This document shows, piece by piece, positions 1-8,986 of a stretch of DNA of 52,589 nt. Below the pieces are notes generated by a model that had not been told where the DNA came from, made no database searches, and worked only from the letters and a program-made list of their open reading frames with translations. This DNA is from Saccharofermentans sp. (GTDB lineage: Bacteria; Bacillota; Clostridia; Saccharofermentanales; Saccharofermentanaceae), in contig JAKSRK010000004.1 of the NCBI GenBank assembly GCA_024403655.1, positions 1 through 52,589 on the forward strand, read 5' to 3'. Made by a program: the position numbers and the translations under genes. Position 1 is the first letter of the stretch. Each line of letters opens with the position of its first letter.

Positions 1-770
1 TCATTGCATGTATAAGATCTGAATGCGATATTACCAATCTTCATATACTCACCGTTATCTACGATATAAAGCATATCAGCAGCAAGTGCCAATGCATCCT
101 GATCACTTAAATCAGGATTAAATGTCTGAAGATAAGTAGCATAGTAAACTCTGAGGAAGTTATAGAAAGACTCACTTGAGTCATACTGAACCAAAACTCT
201 TATTGCAGTTACTCTGTTATCAACAGATCTGCATCTTCCCTGAATACCAGTAGCCAGAGTAGTCGCAGTTGTATTAATAGGAGCACTGAAATATCTCTCA
301 TGGCTCTGAGGCTCATTGTTATTAGCATTGTAATTAGGATTGGACAATGAAGGATCTGCCGTAAGAGCGATACCTGTCGTAGGCTCGGGCTTCTCGATAT
401 ACTCAACTGGAGGAATGGCAAAATTAAACTGATCCAGTCCGCTGTTATATAAAGAAGTCTGAGTATATCTTGTTCTGAATTCCTCTACTGTCATATCAAA
501 TGACTTAATATAGTAAACAGGAAGAACAAAATAAAGAATTGCACCAACAAGACACAGAACGATAGCTGCAAGGCAAATTCCGATAACGGGATCCTTCTTC
601 ATCTTTGCAATAAACCTTTTTATAAAGCTGTCTTCTGCACTCTTAGAAGAAGACTTACTTACAGCCTTGGATGCTCCGACTGTCTCAAGAGCCTTCTGAA
701 GGTCCTCCTGATCAAAGAGTTCCTCATTAACGTCCTTAGCTTCAATATCTTCAGTATTCTTATTATCCAT
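1..770 (-). CDS. membrane-anchored protein of unknown function, 3' end beyond window
   Basis: An open frame starts with ATG at 770 and runs off the left edge, so only the first 256 codons are visible. A GAGGG ribosome binding sequence lies about 11 bases upstream. The first 60 residues are charged and Ser/Lys-rich and look disordered. One hydrophobic segment follows at about residues 61-86, then an extracytoplasmic part rich in Asn, Thr and Pro. I recognise no domain. The layout (disordered cytoplasmic head, one membrane span, outside domain) resembles the proteins at 20188-22344 and 51874-52589. It is transcribed divergently from the SDR gene at 875. The coding call is firm; the function is unknown. 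Confidence 0.8.
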   Translation of the reverse strand, partial: MDNKNTEDIEAKDVNEELFDQEDLQKALETVGASKAVSKSSSKSAEDSFIKRFIAKMKKDPVIGICLAAIVLCLVGAILYFVLPVYYIKSFDMTVEEFRTRYTQTSLYNSGLDQFNFAIPPVEYIEKPEPTTGIALTADPSLSNPNYNANNNEPQSHERYFSAPINTTATTLATGIQGRCRSVDNRVTAIRVLVQYDSSESFYNFLRVYYATYLQTFNPDLSDQDALALAADMLYIVDNGEYMKIGNIAFRSYTCN

Positions 771-816
771 AGATTTTTTCACCCTCAAATAGATTTGCTT
801 TCATATTTTAATCTTA

Positions 817-845
817 TTGCCAAATTACGGCAACTGATTTATTCT
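817..845 (+). promoter_or_regulatory. predicted promoter of the SDR gene with a small inverted repeat over the -35 box
   Basis: TTGCCA (817-822), 17 bases, then TATTCT (840-845), 30 bases before the SDR start. TTGCC at 817-821 and GGCAA at 829-833 form an inverted repeat that overlaps the -35 element and could be an operator. Prediction from sequence only. Confidence 0.45.
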
Positions 846-874
846 GAACCTGTTATTTAAAGGGAGGGTATTTT

Positions 875-1573
875 ATGCACGTATTGATAGCCGGAGGCTC
901 AAGAGGAATCGGTCTTGCCTGCAGCAGGCTTTATGCAACAAAAGGCTGGGACGTAAGTGTCATCTACAATAATACCCCTGTCCCCGACGAATACGGCATA
1001 TGCTCTTACAAGTGCGATGTATCAGACCCGGATCAGGTTAAAGCCACAGTAAAGGCCATAACTGATAAGAACGGAACAATAGACTCTCTTGTATACTGTT
1101 CCGGTATCGCTCTTACAGGTCTTGCAACAGATTTCACTACTGATAACTACAGAAAAATCATTGACACTAACTTCGGCGGACTCTTCTTTATTACGCATGA
1201 AGTTATTCCCTATATGGTAAGAAATCACAAGGGTACTATCACTGCCATCTCATCAATGTGGGGACAGACGGGAGCCTCATGTGAATCCCTCTACTCGGCA
1301 AGCAAAGGTGCTGTAGATGCTTATATTAAGTCGCTCGCCAAGGAACTCGGTCCGTCTGATATCAGAGTCAATGCAGTCTCCCCCGGAGTTGTTGACACCG
1401 ACATGATGAAGGAATATACAGACGAAGACAAAGAAGCCTTAAAGGATGAAACTCCCTTAGGAAAAATCGGGACTCCCGAAGAGATAGCTAATGTCGTATA
1501 CTACCTTTCTTCAGACAGTTCCTCTTTTATAACCGGACAGATAATCGGCGTAAACGGCGGCTTTCTGATTTAA
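875..1573 (+). CDS. SDR family NAD(P)-dependent oxidoreductase, FabG-like
   Basis: This 232-residue protein is a classical short-chain dehydrogenase/reductase. The nucleotide-binding GGSRGIG motif is at residues 7-13. The catalytic set is visible: Asn99, Ser126/127, Tyr140 and Lys144 in YSASK. The C-terminal GQIIGVNGG motif is typical of 3-oxoacyl-ACP reductases and related carbonyl reductases. The length is usual for the family. It is a single gene, not beside fatty-acid genes, so the substrate cannot be fixed. An AGGGAGG site lies 7 bases before the ATG. The gene converges on the minus-strand gene at 1575, with one base between the two stop codons. Confidence 0.9.
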   Translation: MHVLIAGGSRGIGLACSRLYATKGWDVSVIYNNTPVPDEYGICSYKCDVSDPDQVKATVKAITDKNGTIDSLVYCSGIALTGLATDFTTDNYRKIIDTNFGGLFFITHEVIPYMVRNHKGTITAISSMWGQTGASCESLYSASKGAVDAYIKSLAKELGPSDIRVNAVSPGVVDTDMMKEYTDEDKEALKDETPLGKIGTPEEIANVVYYLSSDSSSFITGQIIGVNGGFLI

Positions 1574-1580
1574 ATCAGAA
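1563..1580. repeat. 18-bp perfect palindrome spanning two convergent stop codons
   Basis: TTCTGATTTAAATCAGAA is a perfect palindrome that contains the stop codons of both convergent genes. It could fold as a 7-bp stem with a TTAA loop, but neither strand shows a T tract after it, so it is not a classical terminator. Confidence 0.6.
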
Positions 1581-2135
1581 GTGTGCGTTACAAAAATCCA
1601 TATAATCCCCGAGAAGCTCTTCCCCGTTAGCCTGGAAGTTAATAACGGCAACCTGTTCAGTGCACTCATTATCGTGGATCAGGATAGGAAGTTCCTTACC
1701 GAACTTAGCGGTTAATATCTTAGAATCATGAACTTCCTTTATTATTTCAGCCAAAACAGCAATAAACTTTGTAGTAATCGCGGCTGCAGTTCTTGCAGTA
1801 CCGGGTCTTGCCCAAGCCTCGTCATCATCATCGTAGTAAGGAAGATTATTATCTTCTAACCACTGCATAACATCAGACTGTGAGTCTTCAAGACCAAAGA
1901 AAAAGAATTCGTTCTGAAGCCAGAAGTTAAAATCCCATTTTGCATCAAGATCACTCTCTGCTGCTAACGAATCAATAACGTTCTTAACCTGAGAATCAGT
2001 ATTGTACCCCAACATAACAGTGGGCTTACAGGGATTATCCATATCGTTGTAGGTATAAAGTGAGATAGCATAAATATCATTGTCAGTCCATGTATTAACG
2101 TTGCTGCTAATAAGATCTTTAAGTATTTCCTTCAT
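1575..2135 (-). CDS. small acidic protein, DUF4303-like
   Basis: This is a 186-residue soluble protein. The ATG at 2135 is preferred because AGGAGG (2146-2151) lies 10 bases upstream; the frame is open 10 codons further upstream, but nothing there looks like a ribosome site. The segments IYAISLYTYNDMDNP, LGYNTDSQ and WDFNFWLQNE resemble what I remember of the DUF4303 family, whose function is unknown and which appears in some polymorphic-toxin immunity sets. No toxin gene is visible beside it here. There is no signal peptide or membrane span. The family assignment is from memory and tentative; the coding call is firm. Confidence 0.75.
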   Translation of the reverse strand: MKEILKDLISSNVNTWTDNDIYAISLYTYNDMDNPCKPTVMLGYNTDSQVKNVIDSLAAESDLDAKWDFNFWLQNEFFFFGLEDSQSDVMQWLEDNNLPYYDDDDEAWARPGTARTAAAITTKFIAVLAEIIKEVHDSKILTAKFGKELPILIHDNECTEQVAVINFQANGEELLGDYMDFCNAHF

Positions 2136-2221
2136 ATGCACCTGTCCTCCTGTAATTACTGACAATATATTCCAAAAAACTTACTATGTACACTCATAAA
2201 TCTTTTACGATTTGAAGCTAT

Positions 2222-2257
2222 AAACAAATAATGCCGGCTCATTGAACCGACATTATT
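2222..2257 (-). terminator. probable intrinsic terminator after the GH115 gene
   Basis: AATAATG at 2227-2233 pairs with CATTATT at 2251-2257 and is extended by CGG/CCG pairs, about 55 bases after the GH115 stop. The trailing T tract on the minus strand is weak (TGTTTA). Confidence 0.45.
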
Positions 2258-2312
2258 AAAATACCATCTTCTGCTTATTCAAAGTATAGGAATATCATTC
2301 TCTAAAAATACC

Positions 2313-5198
2313 TTATCCTCTGAAAGTAGCCTTAGGTCCAAAGTAAGAATCAAGAATAGTATCTTCATCTTTAAGTATCACTATCTTCTGTAAAACGAAG
2401 TTAGGATCAAGAGCATAAACGTTAATCTCATTTACACCCTCATTAAGATTCAAAATAACTTCCGTCATTCTTGTATTTCTAAGTACACCGTCTGACCAGT
2501 AAGGATTACCGTCACCTACAAGGAAGCCATCAGGAATCATGTTAATCTTCTTCATCTTGTCGTCATTAGCGGCAATACCAAAGTTAATTACGTTATCCCT
2601 TGAGTAAGGGTTACTGGGATTAGTATAGATACAAACCTTATACTTACCTGAAGCTGCTACACTTATCTTATATGTAAGCTTGGGAGCATCCTTCGAAGTC
2701 TTGGAGAAAACAATATCCTGAGGATAAGCCTTAACAGCGGACATACCTCTGCTGTAGTCATTAATAAGCTTGAACTCACCCTTTGACGAAGCAGTAGAAG
2801 CAGCAAAAGCCTCAGCCGGAATCGAGATATAATTCATATAATCGCAGCCTGAAGCCAGAGATCTGTCGAAAATATTAGCATCAATTACCTTCTCGTCTGA
2901 ATCGATATCCTTACCGCACCAGTAGAAAGTATCGGAAGCTTTCTTGGATGAACCTACAGAAGAAACCGTATTAACGGGAATCTTAACGACAGCAGCAGCT
3001 TCATTACTTCTGATACAAATCTCAGCCGTCTTGGAAGAAGCTTTGTACTTACTCCTGTCGAGCTTAACCTTAAGAAGCTTAAGACTATAAGGCTTAACTA
3101 CGCCGCTCGTCTCTGAGACACTAATGAACTTATTAGGATTTTCAACACTAAAGGAAGCCTTGGGAGAACCAGCCGTAGACAAAAGAAGATAACCTTCATC
3201 GCAGGAAGGATCCAGGAAGCAATCCATAACAAGCACCCTTGCTGTCCAGAACTTACCTTCCGTAGCCTGATTGCTGCCCTTAACCTGAACAAGAAGTCTC
3301 TCTTTATTACCGGGCTCGAAAGTATGCACTACCGGATACTTACAACCCTCTTCGCACCATGCGTTAAAGCCGATATGTTCAGACAAGCCCATACCATACC
3401 ACTTGCCGCCCTTAATCTTATGGAGCTCATCGACAATAGCTCTGTCAAATGCGATACACTCGTTAACCTCCTTGGCAAGAGTCATGGCATAGCTGCTTCC
3501 GATTGAAGCAAAACCGTGATTAAGAGAAGTAAGAAGCCACATCTTCTGCACATTTAAGTTTGCAGTAAGAGGAAGATAAATTAGCTCGTAGAAAGCAAAC
3601 TTAGTATCTCCTTTAAGCTTAGAGTGAAGCTTCTTAGCTGCCTTCATAAGAGATTCAATCTTCTCAAGCTGATCAAAGCATTCATCGTAAGCGAAAGGCG
3701 CATACACAGCATCGTTCATTGCTTCAGTTCTTCTTGAAGATGTGATTCGTGTATAACCAAGAAGCATTTCTTTACACTTCTTAAAATCAGCAGAAGTCAT
3801 CTTTCCCTTAAAGTTCTTCTCCACAACAAGTGAAGTATATTCACTGGCGCTGTTAAAGTTAGATGTACCCCACTTATCGAAGTCGTAAGCAAGATCAAGG
3901 AAGTAAGACAAGGGATACTCATTACTGAAGACATCTCCTACGTTTACTATCCAAAGGTCTCTTATACCGAAGTCATAAGCAGTAGTCATCTGCTCCCATA
4001 CTTTGGGAAGGTGCGTTGTATTAAACCACTCAAAAGATCTGGGCAGACCATGGTAATCGAAATGGTAATACATGCCGTATCCGCCTTTATGAGATCTCAT
4101 CTCAGGCGTAGGAACCGTACGAAGATTACCGAAATTATCGTCACAAAGCATAAGGGTAACGCCATCAAGCTCAGGGTCTCCCATAAGGCCCTGCGTCTTC
4201 TCGTCACCATAAAAGTAAGGCTCAACTTCCTTATACAAAGCAAGCATTCTGGGTACTTCATCCAGATTAGAATTAACGTTCTTACGTATAAGTGAATTCT
4301 GTGTTTTTAATACCTTTCGAAGAAGATCGATATTATCCTTAAGAGTTGCTTCCTTACCCATAATCGCGGTATCAGCTTCGCCTCTCATGCCTACTGTAAT
4401 AACATTCTCGAACTTACCGCTTCTTTTAAGGCCGTCGTCCCAGAACTTAGTTATACCTTCTTCATTTGTTAAGAAATTCCAGGCATCACCATACTTCGAC
4501 TTAGGTCCTCTTAAATACTTATATTCTTCTCCCTGTCTTAAGCAAGGCTCGTGGTGGCTCATTCCCATAACAACACCCAACTCATCTGCAAGAATGCAGT
4601 TCTCCAGGCCGGGACCGTCGTTAGGAAAAATTGCTGACCACATAGCAGGCCAGAGATAATTACCCTTAAGTCTAAGCAGAAGTTCAAAGACATGCTCATA
4701 AACTTTTGCATTAAAGCCGCCATAGTTACGGTTACAAAAATTTCCAAAAGCAGGCCATTCATCGTTAATAAAGAATCCTCTGAATCTTACGGAAGGCTCC
4801 TTTGACATGTAGTAATAACCCTTGGGAAATTTATACTCTTTAAGAGAATTGGGCTTAACGTCAAGCCAGTCAATAAAAGGAGATACTCCAAGAAGCTCGG
4901 ATATCTTAAAAAGACCGTAGATAGCTCCTCTCTTATCACTTCCCGTAATACACAAAGAAGATCCTTCTACTTTAATCTCATATACTTCGCGTAAAGAACT
5001 GAAAGAAGAATCTACTTTTACAATAATCGGGCACTCGACTTTGCCAGCATTCAGTACCTCAGGAGCAGATCCGAATACAGCTTTAATATCAGATGCAACC
5101 CGAGAAGCAATCTTAAATACTCCGGAAGGCTGCTTTTTATCTACTATAAAAGCTATCTTACCTGACTTTATCTTCTCATTAGTAATTACAAATCCCAT
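2313..5198 (-). CDS. GH115 alpha-(1,2)-glucuronidase, apparently cytoplasmic
   Basis: This protein of about 961 residues is a glycoside hydrolase family 115 enzyme, which removes (4-O-methyl-)glucuronic acid from xylan chains. Family-typical stretches are present in order: RGFFINDEW (about 140), NYLWPAMW (180), MSHHEP (213), VGMRGEAD (268), DDNFGNLR, then GGYGMYYHFDYHG and LWIVNVGD in the middle. The C-terminal third is beta-rich, as in characterised members. The start at 5198 is chosen for its AAAGGAA site; upstream in-frame codons have none. No signal peptide or lipobox is visible, unlike many secreted relatives, so it probably acts on imported oligosaccharides. No xylanase or transporter genes lie beside it. 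The family call is strong; the location is inferred. Confidence 0.93.
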   Translation of the reverse strand: MGFVITNEKIKSGKIAFIVDKKQPSGVFKIASRVASDIKAVFGSAPEVLNAGKVECPIIVKVDSSFSSLREVYEIKVEGSSLCITGSDKRGAIYGLFKISELLGVSPFIDWLDVKPNSLKEYKFPKGYYYMSKEPSVRFRGFFINDEWPAFGNFCNRNYGGFNAKVYEHVFELLLRLKGNYLWPAMWSAIFPNDGPGLENCILADELGVVMGMSHHEPCLRQGEEYKYLRGPKSKYGDAWNFLTNEEGITKFWDDGLKRSGKFENVITVGMRGEADTAIMGKEATLKDNIDLLRKVLKTQNSLIRKNVNSNLDEVPRMLALYKEVEPYFYGDEKTQGLMGDPELDGVTLMLCDDNFGNLRTVPTPEMRSHKGGYGMYYHFDYHGLPRSFEWFNTTHLPKVWEQMTTAYDFGIRDLWIVNVGDVFSNEYPLSYFLDLAYDFDKWGTSNFNSASEYTSLVVEKNFKGKMTSADFKKCKEMLLGYTRITSSRRTEAMNDAVYAPFAYDECFDQLEKIESLMKAAKKLHSKLKGDTKFAFYELIYLPLTANLNVQKMWLLTSLNHGFASIGSSYAMTLAKEVNECIAFDRAIVDELHKIKGGKWYGMGLSEHIGFNAWCEEGCKYPVVHTFEPGNKERLLVQVKGSNQATEGKFWTARVLVMDCFLDPSCDEGYLLLSTAGSPKASFSVENPNKFISVSETSGVVKPYSLKLLKVKLDRSKYKASSKTAEICIRSNEAAAVVKIPVNTVSSVGSSKKASDTFYWCGKDIDSDEKVIDANIFDRSLASGCDYMNYISIPAEAFAASTASSKGEFKLINDYSRGMSAVKAYPQDIVFSKTSKDAPKLTYKISVAASGKYKVCIYTNPSNPYSRDNVINFGIAANDDKMKKINMIPDGFLVGDGNPYWSDGVLRNTRMTEVILNLNEGVNEINVYALDPNFVLQKIVILKDEDTILDSYFGPKATFRG

Positions 5199-5280
5199 GG
5201 CTCTAGTTCCTTTACCAACTATTCTTGTATACAAGTATACCACAAACAAAAAGAAACAATATACAGATATTTAATCACAA

Positions 5281-5310
5281 TAAAAAACAACCGGGGAAGA
5301 ATCCCCGGTT
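5281..5310 (-). terminator. intrinsic terminator after the pilin gene
   Basis: AACCGGGG (5289-5296) pairs perfectly with CCCCGGTT (5303-5310). On the minus strand the hairpin is followed by GTTTTTTA. It closes the pilus transcript just after the pilin stop. Confidence 0.88.
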
Positions 5311-5342
5311 GAAGGCAAATACATATATTAATTATAGTTCAA

Positions 5343-5759
5343 TCATGTTGTAGCTGCAGCTGCCCAAGTATTTGTAGAAGCTGTGTATGTATAAACATTC
5401 TGACCAATCGTAAATGAAGCTGAAGTAATACTATAGTTAGCATCAACTGTAACTGTGGAAGCAGTTACGATATTAGATCCAAGAAGATCATTTATCTTAG
5501 AAATATTAGTACCAGTAACATAAGCAACAGCACCATCAGTTGAAGGTTCAGGAGTCTTAGCATAATACTCAGTTACAAGAGCCTGAGCAGCTACAAGTGC
5601 TTCTGAAGCAGCCTGATAATCCTTCTCTGTTCTAGCCTTCTTGATATAACCTGTAAGTGCGGGAACGAGCATTGCTGCCATAACTGCAAGGATAACAAGT
5701 ACAACGATAAGCTCTACCAATGTGAAACCCTTTTTAGAATTCTTACCAATCTTTTTCAT
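5343..5759 (-). CDS. pilA: type IV pilin (major pilin candidate)
   Basis: This is a 138-residue prepilin with the leader MKKIGKNSKKG, cleaved before FTLVE, the type IV prepilin signal with conserved Glu at mature position 5. The hydrophobic helix VELIVVLVILAVMAAMLVPAL follows directly. The remaining globular part is small, rich in Ala, Thr and Ser, and has no cysteine pair. The ATG at 5759 fits an AAGGTGG site; a GTG four codons upstream overlaps that site and is rejected. It is the last gene of the pilus cluster, with its own promoter before it and a strong terminator after it, which suggests higher expression than the assembly genes. Major pilin status is inferred from size and position. 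Confidence 0.88.
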   Translation of the reverse strand: MKKIGKNSKKGFTLVELIVVLVILAVMAAMLVPALTGYIKKARTEKDYQAASEALVAAQALVTEYYAKTPEPSTDGAVAYVTGTNISKINDLLGSNIVTASTVTVDANYSITSASFTIGQNVYTYTASTNTWAAAATT

Positions 5760-5834
5760 AATGCGTACCACCTTCCAAAAGTTTTAGTTAATGAGTTTAA
5801 ATCGAGTTTTTAGGTCCGATCAACTTATACTTGG

Positions 5835-5863
5835 ACTTTACAGGATAAATGCTTTGCTTTCAA
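5835..5863 (-). promoter_or_regulatory. predicted promoter of the pilin gene
   Basis: On the minus strand TTGAAA (5863-5858), 17 bases, TAAAGT (5840-5835). The -35 box overlaps the stop codon of the prepilin peptidase gene. It would give the pilin gene a leader of about 70 bases. Confidence 0.5.
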
Positions 5864-6456
5864 CACATTTGCGCCACAATTGACAGTCTGTTTATATTCT
5901 GTTCAACATATAACGAAATTATGACCAAACCATAAACAAGAAAGGGTACTAATCTGATCTTACTCTTGCGCTCTACTTTATGCAGTACAAGTAATACTAT
6001 TGCATATAACCCCGCCGAGAACATGCCCAGTGTAAAGCCTGCAATTATTGCCTTCGCGCCCAGATACATTCCGGAAGAAGCCATTAGTTTTATATCACCA
6101 CCACCAAATGCTCCTTTAATAATCAATGCAATTATCAGCATTGGAACAGACACAATAACTGCTCCAATCAGGTGTTCCAGAATCGTTTCTAAAGTAATGT
6201 TTTGACTTGACATTATATTAAAAAACGCGAGCAAAACAATAAGAATGTGAACAAAATCAGGCACAATTCCATCCTTGATGTCTGATGATGCACATGCAGT
6301 AAGAAGCATAAGAAAAATTCCGGTTAATATACCTCTTACGGTGAAGCCACAAATGAAAATGCTACAGCAAAGAACAACCGCCGCAAAGACATAGAATATC
6401 GGCGACGGTATGCTCTTTAAATCTCTAATCAGTTTACTCTCGCTGAGCTTAGTCAT
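5860..6456 (-). CDS. pilD: prepilin peptidase, A24 aspartyl protease, short form
   Basis: About 198 residues of membrane protein with roughly six hydrophobic segments. Both A24 active-site aspartates are visible, in SSDIKDGIVPD and in GGGDIKLM (the GxGD motif). It cleaves prepilin leaders at the cytoplasmic face of the membrane; likely substrates here are the proteins at 5343 and 12399. It lacks the N-terminal methyltransferase region with paired CxxC motifs found in full-length PilD, so pilin N-methylation may be absent or done elsewhere. The ATG at 6456 overlaps the pilB stop by 8 bases (ATGACTAA), which suggests translational coupling. A TTG four codons upstream is the alternative start. 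Confidence 0.88.
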   Translation of the reverse strand: MTKLSESKLIRDLKSIPSPIFYVFAAVVLCCSIFICGFTVRGILTGIFLMLLTACASSDIKDGIVPDFVHILIVLLAFFNIMSSQNITLETILEHLIGAVIVSVPMLIIALIIKGAFGGGDIKLMASSGMYLGAKAIIAGFTLGMFSAGLYAIVLLVLHKVERKSKIRLVPFLVYGLVIISLYVEQNINRLSIVAQMC

Positions 6457-8134
6457 CGTAGTAAGCAATTCTCTCCAGTTCTTCCATAGTAGTAATACCC
6501 TGCTCTACAAGACGTATCGCCTGCTGCTTCAGAGTCTTCATGCCCTGATTCTGAACTGCATATGCTTTCATGTCCTCTGCTTCAGCATTCTGTGCAATCA
6601 GCTTACGCATAGGCTTATCAACAACAAGAACCTCATGGATAGCAGTTCTTCCCAAGTAGCCGGAACCATGACACTGCGAGCAGCCTACCGCCCTCTTGGC
6701 ATTAGGGATATCGTGTCCTACAAATTCAATCTGTCTGTCAGATAAAGGCTCTGCCTTGGCACAATAAGGACACACCTTACGCATAAGTCTTTGCGCTACT
6801 ACTCCTACAAGAGCAGATGAGAGCATATAAGGCTCAGCACCAATATCAATAAGTCTTACAACAGTCGAAGCAGCATCGTTTGTATGTAATGTCGACAGAA
6901 CCAAGTGACCTGTTACAGCTGCTCTTATGGAAATAGTAGCAGTCTCTGCATCTCTGGTCTCACCTACCATTATTACATCAGGATCCTGACGCATAAGAGC
7001 ACGAAGTCCTACTTCGAATGTAAGACCGGCAGTCGGATGTACCTGCACCTGATTAAGTCTGGGAAGATTCTTCTCTACAGGATCTTCAATTGTGCTGATA
7101 TTAATTGGCTTTTGAGACAAAGAACCCAAAGCCATGTAAAGCGTAGTAGACTTACCTGAACCCGTGGGTCCTGTAATGTATATAAGACCATTCGGGGACA
7201 TCAGCATAGTATTGAACTTTCTGAATGAATCTTCATCCATACCGAATGTAGAATTGTTATCAATATTAACAGCGGACATGATAAGTCTCATTACGACTTT
7301 CTCACCGAATACTGTCGGAATGACATTAACACGAACATTTACAATCTGTCCCTGAATTCTAACTCTGAAATGTCCATCCTGAGGGATACGACGTTCAGCA
7401 ATATCCATGTCACCCATGATTTTAATTCTGGCAATAAGAGAATCCTGTACATTTTTTTGAAGAGTAATGTAATCGATAAGTGTACCATCAATACGCATTC
7501 TAACAATTACGTTAGTCTCAAAAGGCTCGATATGAACATCGGATGCATTATCCTGGAATGCTTTATCCAAAAGTGAATTTACAAGGTTAATGATAGGAGC
7601 GTCATCAACACCGGCACTGGTATCGATAACAATCTCATCCATGTTGGTTCCGGTAGTGTTAGCGTTGGCATTCTCGGCTGCAAGCTGAGCCTTGATACCC
7701 GCATAGTGATAGTCGATAGCATCCTTTAGGGCCCACTCCTCAGCAATAACAGTTACTACAGGCATACCAATAGTCTGTCTTATATCCTCAATGGCATAAA
7801 GGTTAAGCGGATCATTAACTGCAAGTGTAACTGAGCCATTATCCTGACTAATAGGAAGCATCAGGTATTCTTCAGCCATCTGCTTGGGTATAAGCTTAAC
7901 TATTTCTGCATCAATAGGACATGCACTTAAGTCAACAAGAATCAAATCCAGTCTGTCAGCAAGAGCAGATAACATCTGTTTCTCTGTTACATATCCCAAA
8001 TCAATAAGAGTCTGACCGATTCTTTTACCACCGGATTCTTTCTGAATTGTAAGGGCTTCCTTGAGCTGTTCTTCGGTGATATAACCCGCAGAGACCATCA
8101 GGTCACCAATACGAATCTTGGTATTATCTGCCAT
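6449..8134 (-). CDS. pilB: type IV pilus assembly ATPase PilB/GspE
   Basis: This 561-residue AAA-like secretion ATPase powers pilus extension at the cytoplasmic membrane. An MshEN-type N-terminal domain spans about residues 1-150. Walker A GPTGSGKST is at 322-330, the Asp box IEDPVE at about 349, Walker B DPDVIMVGE at 384-392 and the His box LSTLHTND near 413. A four-cysteine zinc site (C455, C458, C485, C488) is typical of PilB/GspE and argues against the retraction ATPase PilT. GGAGG lies 10 bases before the ATG. It sits between the PilO-like gene and the peptidase gene, with gaps of 5 bases or overlap. No pilT is seen in the window. Confidence 0.96.
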   Translation of the reverse strand: MADNTKIRIGDLMVSAGYITEEQLKEALTIQKESGGKRIGQTLIDLGYVTEKQMLSALADRLDLILVDLSACPIDAEIVKLIPKQMAEEYLMLPISQDNGSVTLAVNDPLNLYAIEDIRQTIGMPVVTVIAEEWALKDAIDYHYAGIKAQLAAENANANTTGTNMDEIVIDTSAGVDDAPIINLVNSLLDKAFQDNASDVHIEPFETNVIVRMRIDGTLIDYITLQKNVQDSLIARIKIMGDMDIAERRIPQDGHFRVRIQGQIVNVRVNVIPTVFGEKVVMRLIMSAVNIDNNSTFGMDEDSFRKFNTMLMSPNGLIYITGPTGSGKSTTLYMALGSLSQKPINISTIEDPVEKNLPRLNQVQVHPTAGLTFEVGLRALMRQDPDVIMVGETRDAETATISIRAAVTGHLVLSTLHTNDAASTVVRLIDIGAEPYMLSSALVGVVAQRLMRKVCPYCAKAEPLSDRQIEFVGHDIPNAKRAVGCSQCHGSGYLGRTAIHEVLVVDKPMRKLIAQNAEAEDMKAYAVQNQGMKTLKQQAIRLVEQGITTMEELERIAYYDD

Positions 8135-8139
8135 ATCCG

Positions 8140-8982
8140 TTATTCCTCCGTATCTGTTACAGAATCGACGGCTTCCGATACCAAAGCCTGATAGTCGGTT
8201 ACATCCGCCATGTAAAGATTGAATTCTATTCTAAGTCTTACGAGTCCGGAATCTTCGTACTCTATTGTTCCGTCTTCCTGTTCAACGGGAACATCTTCAA
8301 CTTCAGACCACTCATAACCTGTAACTCTCATTGAAGGCTTGTTAGACAGGTCATCTATAAGAGCCTGGCATTCTTCTCTTGAACCAACGACTACATATGT
8401 AAGATTAGCACACTGTATGCCGGATGTAGCAGTTGATGAAGCCTGAGATCTAGCTCTGTTATAAGGAATCATAAGATTCTCAACCGGCTCATCTGCAGTG
8501 TCTGTCGAACTTGAAGAAGTGCTAGAAGAGTTAGTAGCCCCAATAGAAGTATCGGTAGTAATCTCTTCGGTAAAGTATACAGTCGTTCCGGCAATTGAAG
8601 AATAAACATACGGCTCTTCTTCTACAGCACCGTCAGGCATGGTTATATAAAGATCTTCAGGATATAAGCCAAAGTCTAATATGTAAGAAGTCATCATGCG
8701 ATCGATATCAGAACTTCTCATAATTGGATAGTATTCTTCAGTTGATTCATTAAGATCGTTTACCGCCCTGTTAAACAACGCTTCAGCACTGGAGAGATTC
8801 AATATTTTACTCTTATACTGCATCTGAAGCATTTCAGCATGTTCAATATCAGCATCTATAACAGTCAGACTTGTTACTATCGGTCTTATAGCAAACCATC
8901 CGAAGATGAATACAACACCTGCTCCAAGTACCAATGCTATAGTTTTCTTATCTTTTGTACTGAGGTTGGTTTCAAACTTCAT
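8140..8982 (-). CDS. pilO: PilO-like type IV pilus inner-membrane protein
   Basis: A 280-residue bitopic protein: short cytoplasmic head, one membrane span at about residues 16-36, a coiled-coil-like stretch (about 40-80), then an extracytoplasmic domain interrupted by a Ser/Thr-rich loop. PilO and GspM proteins share this layout and sequence conservation is low, so the assignment rests on architecture and on position directly after the PilM-PilN gene. Such proteins align the assembly machinery with the growing pilus. The ATG at 8982 has GAGGAGGGG upstream and lies 4 bases after the preceding stop; the frame extends further upstream but that would overlap the neighbour. Confidence 0.75.
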   Translation of the reverse strand: MKFETNLSTKDKKTIALVLGAGVVFIFGWFAIRPIVTSLTVIDADIEHAEMLQMQYKSKILNLSSAEALFNRAVNDLNESTEEYYPIMRSSDIDRMMTSYILDFGLYPEDLYITMPDGAVEEEPYVYSSIAGTTVYFTEEITTDTSIGATNSSSTSSSSTDTADEPVENLMIPYNRARSQASSTATSGIQCANLTYVVVGSREECQALIDDLSNKPSMRVTGYEWSEVEDVPVEQEDGTIEYEDSGLVRLRIEFNLYMADVTDYQALVSEAVDSVTDTEE

Positions 8983-8986
8983 AATG

